DNA of 62,000 nt, from positions 1-62,000 of the forward strand of contig JBBHKE010002637.1 in NCBI GenBank assembly GCA_037447655.1, written 5' to 3'. Under the pieces are notes generated by a model. The model was not told the origin of the DNA. It saw only the letters and a list, made by a program, of their open reading frames with translations, and did not search any database. A program made the translations under genes and the position numbers. This stretch comes from Zygnema cylindricum (taxonomy: Eukaryota > Streptophyta > Zygnematophyceae > Zygnematales > Zygnemataceae). The first letter of the stretch is position 1. Every line of letters begins with the position of its first letter. This document shows, piece by piece, positions 33,753 to 42,326 of the stretch.

Positions 33753-34823
33753 TGTTAAATTTGTGTATTTTCTAGGTCTGAATTTATTCTATGTGTTTGT
33801 CAGATGGTCTTGTCTAAGTCATCCATACTTGTCGTAGTCACTGGAAGACAGAGATAGCCATGGCTGCCCCCATAGTCAAAAAGAAGAAACAGGCAAAAAC
33901 AGGCAGGAAAACTGAAAGGTGGCCAAAATGTTGCTCTAAACCGGATTTTGAACCTGGGTCTGTGGTTCGCTATGTAGACGTAAGCCTTATCCAATAAGGC
34001 GTTACCGAAACAATACACGTGATGGGTTTCAAAGATATATAAACATTAACACAACAACTACTTAACAGCAGACTAACCAAAAGGAGCAATTCATGCATGT
34101 ACGCGAATCTGAACCATGTAAAATATGTTTTGATCGGACGGCCGGCATTATAGCCGCCACGCGAAGTGAGCTTTTGGCGGCATACGGAGATAGCGTCACG
34201 CGGTGCCACGTGGCGCCACATTATTTGATACCGGAGAAGATGGGAGGAGGAACCATGGCTTCGGATTTTACAGGTGTCACCTTGTAGACCTTGTCGTACA
34301 ATAAACGTACAATAAGTACATCGCCCATTTTACCTTCTTGTACTTTATAGTGTTCCTATTGGACTAGGGTTTAGTAGTAGGTAGTCGTGAGTAGGCAGAC
34401 CAAGACTTAGTGATATTTAGGTACCTCTCTCTAAGAGAGCTTGTAACTATAATGGACATCTTTTACCAACCATAACTTAATACTCGGGAGAGCAAATTCA
34501 GTGATTCTTTTTGCTGCGAACTCACAAGAGTCCAATCTACACAGTGGTGTAGTCGGTCAGAGGTTTTTACGTGTCAGGGTGGCACTTATTCAGTGGGAAA
34601 GTCAAAGTGGGGAATATTGTCCAAAACACATATTCAAGCTTTGCATTCTGTGGTGGAACTGAGCACACAGAAGGTCTTCTCTTCACAGGGGTGAAGGTGT
34701 ATTAGGGTTCTAATTGTCAAGGGATCATTCATTTGGGTTTAAATCAACTTGGAGTCGGCACTATCTAGATTAGCTTCTTTTGAATCTGCGAATTCTGTGG
34801 GCAATGGAGCCCATAGAATTTCA
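33753..34823 (+). repeat. copia-5 3' LTR (1071 bp)
   Basis: TGTTAAATTTGTG to CATAGAATTTCA followed by CTAAC. Differs from the 5' LTR by scattered substitutions and a few indels. Confidence 0.92.
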
Positions 34824-34832
34824 CTAACGAAA

Positions 34833-34844
34833 GCTTTGATACCA
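34833..34844 (-). promoter_or_regulatory. gypsy-1 primer-binding site (tRNA-Met 3' end type)
   Basis: The minus strand reads TGGTATCAAAGC two bases after the LTR. Plant initiator tRNA-Met elements use TGGTATCAGAGC, one mismatch. This is the ordinary plant type, in contrast with the anticodon-arm sites of the copia elements here. Confidence 0.75.
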
Positions 34845-34846
34845 TA

Positions 34847-35157
34847 TGTAATACGATCTCCTACCTCTCAGAAAAATCCCATTACTACAACGAATTTTGA
34901 CTACACATTCCACACATTGGAAAATATACATTCATATTGGACATCACTCACATAAGGGTAAACTTTAAATTAGAAGAAGCTTTTGTCCACATAACATTAG
35001 CTTGGTCTCTTGCCCTCGTGGCTCAACCCTTTTTATTAAAGTACTTTCCACTACTCTCCACTCTTAAATATTATATCTCTGAACTACTAAAACACTACTT
35101 AGTGTGTAAGAGATTCCAGTGCAAAAATGCCATTTCTCCAATTTGGAATATTTCGCT
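34847..35157 (-). repeat. gypsy-1 5' LTR (about 311 bp)
   Basis: It starts TGTAATACGATCTCC on the plus strand and matches 18312-18623. The last two bases (CA) are missing where the gypsy-2 repeat starts at 35158. Confidence 0.8.
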
Positions 35158-35336
35158 TGTCGTGCATGTGTCAAATAACATGAAGATGCATGCAATATCA
35201 TCAGCTGCGCTCAACTTAAACTCAAATGATAGAGAGATATCGCAAATGAAATAAAACATAAAAGCAACAATGGATAAATACAACAACAGGCAAGGTGGAA
35301 AAAAGAAGAAAGGTCAACGACTTAGCTGGTTATGGT
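35158..35336 (-). repeat. gypsy-2 terminal repeat segment A, outer copy (179 bp)
   Basis: TGTCGTGCATGTGTCAAATA to GCTGGTTATGGT; nearly identical to 38009-38187. It lies between the gypsy-1 LTR and segment B. Confidence 0.8.
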
Positions 35337-38006
35337 AAGCCGATGGATGACCACTAGGCCCCACGGTCTATTAATATTCCTTGCAGGAGTTATCTTATCA
35401 AGGATAATCTGAATTTATACTTAAATAGAATAAATCAAAGCATAAACAACCGAGAAAGATAAATAAAAACTGAAAATGACAATATGCCCGACACTTATGA
35501 GGTTTGAGATAACCAACTCAAAAGATGCACAAAAGCCAAATAGAAATAAATACACAATCTCAAGAAATAAAACCACAAATCAATAATCCCAACATGCAAC
35601 TTCCACACTAATTAAAATTCAGTCACAGCCGGGGAAAGACGTTTGTGATGTGAGATCGCGGTCGAAATCCACCCAAAAGGACGAGAAAAGTGAAGGGAAA
35701 CCGTGTAGGTCTTGGCCGAAGCCGTATAGATTAATTTGTAAGGCTTTACAAGATATTGATTATGTAATAGAAAACTAGACGCTTCACGCAAAGGCAAAAA
35801 ATCGCCTCTAAGCTGTCCGGACAATTTTACAAATAAAAAGATGGCTGCAGAGAATCCTCAATACTGAAAATAAATCAAATGAATAATTCCTGCACTTGAA
35901 AATTGTGTGCAGGAAATGATGCGAAATGAACTAAGTAACCAAAACTACGCCTAGCAAAAACAAGCCAATCAGAGTACAGCGTGCTATGTAAATATTTGCG
36001 TCTAGTTTGGATTCAGCTAATAGGAGGCGGAAATCCTATGCCCTACGTTACAGAATCTATAACCTACGGATTAAAACCCTTGTTATCTACATGTGAATGC
36101 GTGAACCTCCAAATGGTTCACGACTTAAAATAGTCCAATAGCGTAGCTTCGTCAGAACTGACAGTAGCTTTGTCTGTCACACGCGTCAACGGTCCAGATG
36201 AGATATTACGAGAATCGTATACTTTGCGTCGACGGTCGAGATGCTCCCTTGCGCGAAATGATTACAAATTGTCGCCGGCCATAATTCCGGGAAATGAAAG
36301 TAGGTACGGTAGGAACGAAGGTACGGTCCAATTTGTAGTCGCGGAAATTCCGGGTAATGTAAGTCGTACGGTCGACGCGACATAATCAAATCCGCCGTTG
36401 ACGGAAATCGCGTAAGATATATATGGTACGGTAAGTTTGTTTTTCTCGACGCGATTCGAAAATGTGTCGTTGGCGAGAAATCCGGAAAAAATAAATAAGT
36501 ACGGCAGGACCGCAAGTACGGTCCAATTTGTGACCGCGGGAATTCCGGTCGCCGTAAGTCGTACGGTCGACGCGACATAATCAAATCCGCTGTAGACGGA
36601 AATCGCAGAAATTATACGTCGTGTTGGAATTCAAGTATTTTCTAGGTCTAGAGATTGCAAAATAAAAAGCAAAATAGTAGATATTGACAGCCTGCCTCTA
36701 ACTCCTCCTCAAGTTCCCACACTTGTCGCAGTCACTGAAGACTGAAGGAGGAGTTAGCCATGGCTGCCTGTGCTGTCTAGAGGGAGACAGACAGTTGTTT
36801 TATAGGGGGTTTTCTCTAAAAGATAGTTTTGCCAGGTCCAGGATTTGATCCTGGTACCTGCCACTTGTCACACCCGCAATAGCCGGTAGTCTTATCCAGA
36901 TAGTCTAAATTGTATTAGATATTGTGAGGTATGATATTTATTTAAATAGCTACAATAAGAATAATTCATTTAACTAGAACTATATGCATACTGCATAGAA
37001 ACAGTTGTGGAAAGTACGACGTACGGTACGATTACGAAATAAATACCGCGCGGTTTGTTTGACACCGGAAAGAATACCGCGCAGGTATTTATGACGGCCA
37101 CGATTGAAATCCAAATTTGATCGGACGGCCGCGAAGGATGCCGAGATCGCGGCGTACGATTTTGGCGGTTTGCGATCACCGCCACATTAAGTGACACGTG
37201 GTAACACTACATTGGATTGCGGCAACTCTGGAGATTACGTGAACAAATCCGGATATGACACGTGTCGACATTTTTGCCATGTCGTACAATGGCCGTACAT
37301 AAAGTACACCGGCACCTCTACTTTTATGTACGATACAGTAATTTGATTGGTGCCGTACTTCAGTAGATAGAGTTTTAGAGAGGGAATAGGACTTAGATAA
37401 ATTTTGGGTAGGCAGCTGCCTCTCCCAGAGAGCACCCTGTATAAATGGCAAACTTTGGCCAGCCATAACTATCAATTTACTTGACCATTTTCAGTGATTC
37501 TTTTTGCTGCGGACTCAAGGGAGTCTACGCTACACAGGGGTGTAGTCGGTCACCGTTTTTGTCTGCCAGGGTGGCTGTATTTCTAAGGGAAAGTCAAATT
37601 GGGTGAATGTGTCCAAATCTCATATTCTAACTTTGCATTCTGTGGTGGAACTGAGCACACAGAAAGTGTTATTTCACAGGGGTGAATCTATATTGGGGTT
37701 CTGACAGTCAAGGGGTCAGTCACTTAGGTTTATATTAACTTGGAGTCGGCACTATCTAGATTAGCTTCTTTTGGATCTGCATACTCTGAGGGCCAATGGA
37801 GGTCTCAAAGTTTCACGTCGTACGGTAGGACCGCGGGTACGATCCAAATCGCCATCCCGGAAATCACGGAAAATGTAGGTCGTACGGTACACGTCGTACG
37901 GTCCTGCAAAACCCAAATAATATCCAAATAAAAATTAGTGTAGCGGTTGCCCGTCCTAACACCTAAATATAAAAAACGAAAATAGCCGACGAGATGCGGC
38001 ATGACA
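35337..38006 (-). repeat. gypsy-2 left LTR, segment B (with nested solo LTR)
   Basis: It matches 46200-47660 from AAGCCGATGGATGACC to GATGCGGCATGACA. Without the nested solo LTR and its duplication it is about 1.47 kb. Two internal subrepeats of about 195 bp (starting near 36305 and 36503) carry GTCGTACGGTCGACGCG, so the segment is rich in CG dinucleotides. The outer limits of the LTR are uncertain because segment A lies on both sides of this copy and on neither side of the right copy. Confidence 0.8.
36622..37815 (+). mobile_element. Solo copia LTR inserted in gypsy-2 left LTR
   Basis: TGTTGGAATTCAAG to AAAGTTTCA, flanked by CGTCG on both sides (36617-36621, 37816-37820). The right gypsy-2 LTR at 47470-47480 shows the uninterrupted site ATTATACGTCGTACGG, so the insertion is proven internally. 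It belongs to the same LTR family as copia-2 (6550-7557). Only one LTR remains, the usual result of LTR-LTR recombination. An antisense tRNA-like T-arm is at 36836-36856 and the GTAC block at 37278-37330. Confidence 0.95.
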
Positions 38007-38008
38007 AC

Positions 38009-38187
38009 TGTCGTGCATGTGTCAAATAACATGAAGATGCATGCAATATCATCAACTGCGCTCAACTTAAACTCAAATGATAGCGAGATATCGTAAATGA
38101 AATAAAACATAAAAGCAACAATGGATAAATACAATAACAGGCAAGGTGGAAAAAAGAAGAAAGGTCAAAGACTTAGCTGGTTATGGT
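38009..38187 (-). repeat. gypsy-2 terminal repeat segment A, inner copy (179 bp)
   Basis: Near-identical to 35158-35336, separated from segment B by two bases (AC). On the minus strand it follows a polypurine-like G10 AATAAA (38211-38196) and TGACC, so it may be the true 5' start of the 3' LTR. Confidence 0.75.
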
Positions 38188-38196
38188 TAGGTCAGT

Positions 38197-38542
38197 TTAT
38201 TCCCCCCCCCCAGCTCTTTTGCCGGCAGAGGAGCTGGCCAACACGACCGGAAGCTCGCGACATCCGTGGCAAAACCAGTGACCATCCGGAACCGCCAACA
38301 ATGGTGGCACCAAACACTCCATGTGAAACCCCTGATTGCAATGATCACAAAGTAACATGGTAGTTTCCCCGTCCGATCGATGACAAAAGGTACATGTTGT
38401 TGCCTCCGTAATCGGCATCCGCATAGGATCCATATCTTGCGACAAATCTGGTAAGTAACATGGAGCACAATTCTTGGGAGTGCTCTCGGAAAGTCCGCGT
38501 GTCCGCTCCTTGTAATCCCAACATCCCGCTCGAATCCACTTA
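38197..38542 (-). pseudogene. gypsy-2 PHD finger at the integrase C-terminus
   Basis: The minus-strand frame 38751-38197 leaves the integrase overlap at about 38540 and reads KWIRAGCWDY, SKNCAPC-like spacer and then a canonical PHD finger at 38394-38260: TCTFCHRSDGE, LLCDHCNQGFHMEC, DGHWFCHGC. All eight zinc ligands are in place (Cys4-His-Cys3, residues C120, C123, C135, C138, H143, C146, C161, C164 of this frame), and the Trp before the last Cys pair is present. PHD fingers bind histone H3 tails; in this position other gypsy elements carry a chromodomain. One base shift relative to the integrase. Probably guides integration, by analogy only. Confidence 0.88.
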
Positions 38543-39613
38543 GATAATCCGTAGGATGTGTGCAGAAACATCCGTGTCCAAAGTGTAAAAAGATTGCCTG
38601 GGAAGATAAACATAATCTCCCACCCGATAGGGCTTCTGTTGCGGCCTGTAGCTGCCGCTGCGAGTGGTGGCAAACCGAAGTGTGTCCCGATGCTGGGCAA
38701 TCTGCAGGTTATCAAAAGCCATGGGCATTTCACGGGCAAAAAGCAAAGCACGGCGAGTGAGTTCTTCCAAAAGAATAGTGTCAGACATCAGCGGAAGTGG
38801 GAAGCTTGCGGCCTTCTGAATATTGCGACCGAGCAACGGTTGTTGCCCAAATAAAAAAACATAATACAGGCTAAAATTAGCGAGACTAGCCTGAACCGAC
38901 ATGCGATATCCCATGATAATGAAACCGAGGGACTCGTCCCAAACCGAAATGTGTTTTTCTAAGCAATGCTTACGCAAGGCACGCTTAAATGTGTGGACTG
39001 CTCGTTCAGCCAGGCCATCGGCCTGGGGGTGATCTCGACTAGTACAACGATGATCGATGAAAGCCTCATCAAGCATCTTTTGAAATTCTCCCCGAAATTC
39101 TGTACCTTGATCCGTAAAGACCTCGGCTGGGGCATCGTATCTCATAAGGACATGTTCCTTAAAAGCTGCGGTGGTTAACTTAGCGGTCTTGTGAGGCAGG
39201 GCTACGACTTCTACCCACTTACTGAAATTTTCAATCATAATCATGATATATTGTTTACCCCTACGTGAGATAGGGAAAGGTCCGGCCAAATCGACCAACC
39301 ATCGATAGAACAAACCCCTAATAGGTAGAGGTTGAAGCGTAGTCTGTCGGTTAGAGAAAGAAGTTCGGAGACGGTCACAGGTGGCACACTTGTGCAGAAT
39401 AGCAGTGACATCAGCTTGCATTCCTGACCACCAATACCGTGCCTGAACTAGACTTAACGTTCGCTTCGTACCATAGTGACCAAACTCGGTGTGAATCTGC
39501 TCAATGAGAGAAAGACCCTCGGTAGGCCGTGGCACGTTCCTATGGCTTCCGTCTGCCAACAACCGAACTAAAGATCCCCCAAGCCAAAGGTAACCTTTGG
39601 CCCTCTTTTTCAC
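38540..39613 (-). pseudogene. gypsy-2 integrase, long open piece (357 codons)
   Basis: The zinc domain EFGHYGTKRTL...HKCATC shows the HHCC ligands. The core has Asp in WLVDLAGPF, Asp in EVFTDQGTEF and Glu in HPQADGLAERAV, a complete DDE triad. The C-terminus reads KPYRVGDYVYLP and stops at AHILRII where a frameshift leads to the PHD finger. Upstream, the same frame runs through the RNase H connection (motif IHRPGLLSLNADGISR near 39850) with TAG stops. This is the best preserved integrase in the window. Confidence 0.92.
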
Positions 39614-40294
39614 TCTGTCTTCTTCATCAGAGGTGGTGTCGGACCTGAAGGTCTAAGAGGATAGGAAAAGAATGAGAGGCCCATCACGCCAAGGATCTGT
39701 GGCGAGACAGGGGTTCGGAATAGACGCCAGGTAGTAAGTAAAATAAGAACCCATTGACATGACGGGAACATCGTCGTCATCGAAATCATGTCGAACTCCG
39801 TTATCTGTTGTTCGGGGCAGAGGATTTCGGGAAATTCCGTCTGCGTTTAGACTAAGCAGACCTGGTCGGTGAATTATTTCAACGTAATATTCTTGTAAGA
39901 TTAAAGCCCATCGGGCTAACTTCCCGGAAAGCTAATCGTTCGTCATCAGCCAATGTAAGGGTTGATGGTCAGTTAGGAGTATGAAAGGTTTTCCGTACAA
40001 ATAATGGCGGAAGTGAACTACTCCCCAAACCGCGGCTAGACACTCTCCTTCGTAGCTACTATAATTTGATTCAGCCCGGTTATTGCTTCTACTCGCGTAA
40101 GCAACTACGTATTCCTCTCCGCTCAACTCTCTGTGTGTCAAAATGGCAACGATTCTGGGTTTCCCAAAGTCTGTTTGAAGACAAAAAGGGAGTTTGTGAT
40201 TGGGAGGACGGAGAATTGGAGCACTTGATAAAGCGGTTTTTAATTTTTGAAATGCGGAAATCTGATCGGGACCCCATGTAAACGCCACTTCCTT
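39614..40294 (-). pseudogene. gypsy-2 RNase H and connection to integrase
   Basis: 40288-39932 reads AFTWGPDQISAFQKLK, then RNase H CLQTDFGKPRIVAIL (first Asp; the usual TDAS is TDFG), SSYEGECLAAVWGV (Glu) and FILLTDHQPLHWL (Asp). TAG stops at 40297-40295, 39934-39932 and about 39655-39653 are the only breaks between RT and integrase; all three share one frame. Confidence 0.9.
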
Positions 40295-41466
40295 CTAGAG
40301 AAGGTCGTTTAACGGAGATGCGATGGTGCTAAAATTAGATACAAACCTGCGATAATAATTAGCAAGCCCGAGAAAGGCTCGCAGACTAGTGAGGTCCGTG
40401 GGAGCAGGCAATTTACCGATTGCCTCTACCTTTGCTTCGAGAGGAGTGATCCCCTCAGCCGAGATAAAATGGCCGAGGTAAGGCACTCCCTCGGCTCCAA
40501 AGGTGCATTTCGCTGGATGACATTTTAATCGGACCTTTTTCAATTCTGTCAATACCCATTCGATGTGAGCAGCGTGCTCTTCGATAGTAGCCGAGGCAAT
40601 GATAAGGTCATCGATGTAACATCTAGCAAACTTACAACCTCCAAGAACGGAGTCCATGACTTTTTGAAATACTGCCGGAGCATTTGTCAGTCCGAATGGC
40701 ATTACGGCCCATTCCCATCGGCCGTCGCTACCCCAAAAGGCAGTTTTATGCCGGTCTTTTTCCTCTATCTCGATTTGATTCAATCCTTGACCGAGGTCAA
40801 GGATACTAAAATAATTTGCTCCGCCTACATGATCAAATATTTCTTCGGCAAGAGGCATGGGATGACGATCTTGAACTATTCTAGCATTTAGTTCACGATA
40901 ATCACCACACATTCGACGTTCAGTAAAATTACCCTCGGGATCCTTTTTCCGAGGCATGACAGTGGGAGCTGCAAATGTGGAGTCTGACCGATAGATTAGG
41001 CCAACTTCCTCTAGTTGAGCACATCGCTTGTCTACCATTTCCCATTCAGTTTCTGACAAACGATGTTTCGGTTTAAATATAGGGCGATCATCTTCGAGAT
41101 CTATCAACATCTTATAAGCGGTGTGTGACGACCCAAATCGTTCATAGAAAAGGCAAAAGCATCGATATTTCGTAAAACTACGTCATTCAGTAACTCTTGT
41201 TCGGCCTTTGTTAGATTTGTGCCGAATTTCCATTTAGGAGCATCGCGATTTTCGGTTGTCATAGCTTCCATGGCTTGTGGAAAGGCCAGCTGCTCATCTG
41301 CGATAAGTGTTTGACCTAACTCGTAAGCTACAGGTGTCTGTTTAAGGCAATTAATAGAATGATTCCAACTGTGTGTTGGAAAAGCAGCACTCCAATGATG
41401 AGTGGGTGGAATATGCATGGGACTTGTAGACTGGACAGCCGTGTATGCGGGAATAGACCAAGACAT
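40295..41466 (-). pseudogene. gypsy-2 reverse transcriptase with upstream linker
   Basis: 41110-40295 is a 271-codon open RT: PIFKPKHRLSETEWEMV, DYRELNARIVQDRHPMPL, FSILDLGQGLNQIEIEE (first catalytic Asp), WAVMPFGLTNAPAVFQKVMD and ARCYIDDLIIASAT (YIDD box with both Asp). The thumb LGLANYYRRFVSNFSTIASPLNDLL ends at a TAG. 41466-41104, one frame off, holds the linker between methyltransferase and RT (TKAEQELLNDVVLRN). The catalytic residues are intact; only the shift and stop disable it. Confidence 0.92.
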
Positions 41467-41589
41467 ATGGCTAGGATTGAGGAAATCGTAGATAGAGATT
41501 TCCGAAACTGGTGGGATGGGGGAAGGAAAGAGGAAAAATTGAAATGTGGTCCCTTGGAGAGTGGGACGGAAAGACTTTGTTAGTGATGC

Positions 41590-42326
41590 ATTCCCCCCCC
41601 GAGCTGGTTAAGACGGATGTGCCTGAGAGTGGCGACCAGCTGCAAACCCAAGACCTAAAACAAAAGAAAAAGACTGAGAGTCCATGACACGACCTAATAA
41701 AGTGCATCTTTGACGTTAGTAAGACCAGGGGCGTCAGTAGTGCCGGGAATGAAATGCATTAGGTGTTCTCGTTCCGTAGAGGTAGGCTCTTCGAGCTCAC
41801 CGGTATGAATGTTTCGGAGCATGCCAGGACCGTCATTAGAGAATGCATGTGAATGTGGGTAAGAAACTAAGGTAGGAAGCACCTTGAGAGGTTGACCCGG
41901 GACATTGACACTGAAATTAGGGGGACAGTCCTTTTGAATGCAAGGCTGCACCTTATGAAAAGGAAGAAGGGCAGCCTGAATGTCTGTAGGAGGAGGACGA
42001 ACTTACAAGTTGGCCTCCTTGAGTCTACCAATATCGGTCAGGTTCGTCCATTTGGAGCGAACCCGGTGTGCTAGTGAACCATGGCGAGCCGCGTCAATAA
42101 TAAGAGACGGCCCACTTAATTGTTCGATTTGTTGATAATCAGCCAAAACCGTAGGTCTTGGATCATTATAGGCCGCGACATTTTCCAAGATATACCCCAT
42201 AGGATGATCTAAAGTTTGTAAAAAATGCAGGATGCGAACCAACTCAAAAAATAATTTGGTAAGGGGATCGGCTAATCCAAGACCTTTCCCGGCCCCGCGA
42301 CATTCCCTGGCACTCCCATCCGCCAA
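41590..42326 (-). pseudogene. gypsy-2 cytosine methyltransferase, C-terminal half
   Basis: The frame 42326-42003 continues, after a TAA at 42005-42003, in the same frame to 41694. It reads GLADPLTKLFFELVRIL (motif V), GYILENVAAYND (motif VI ENV, which contacts the target cytosine in the family), HGSLAHRVRSKWTNL (motif VIII, RxR) and a target-recognition-like region PTLVSYPHSHAF, GELEEPTSTEREHLMHF (like motif IX). A further shift leads to VMDSQSFSFVLGLGL at about 41620-41665, perhaps motif X. Known family reaction: methyl transfer from S-adenosylmethionine to C5 of cytosine in DNA. Confidence 0.85.

Larger units (their letters stand above)
30688..34823 (+). mobile_element. Non-autonomous Ty1/copia element copia-5, in gypsy-1 leader
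   Basis: LTRs 30688-31753 and 33753-34823, both TG...TTTCA, with a perfect target duplication CTAAC (30683-30687 and 34824-34828). The internal region is only 2.0 kb: primer-binding site, gag with CCHC knuckle, a short purine-rich second open region with faint RNase H traces, and purine tract AAAAATAAGGGGAG. Protease, integrase and most of RT are missing. The two LTRs are visibly very similar, so it moved relatively recently despite lacking pol, presumably with enzymes from a relative. Confidence 0.9.
18312..35157 (-). mobile_element. Ty3/gypsy retrotransposon gypsy-1, interrupted by two copia elements
   Basis: On the minus strand: 5' LTR (35157-34847), primer-binding site (34844-34833), leader, gag (29983-29140), degenerate zinc knuckles (28920-28780), protease (22813-22604), reverse transcriptase, RNase H, integrase (to 19562), 3' untranslated region, 3' LTR (18623-18312). 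Copia-5 (30688-34823) sits in the leader and copia-4 (22820-28438) between knuckles and protease. Removing them leaves about 7.1 kb, a normal gypsy size. No matching target duplication is seen; the right end abuts the gypsy-2 repeat directly. Confidence 0.82.

Noticed and set aside
42284-42290. GGGAAAG as a programmed -1 frameshift site in the methyltransferase
   Set aside because: The heptamer is not in the required phase with the upstream frame, and a simple one-base loss in the adjacent G run explains the shift.
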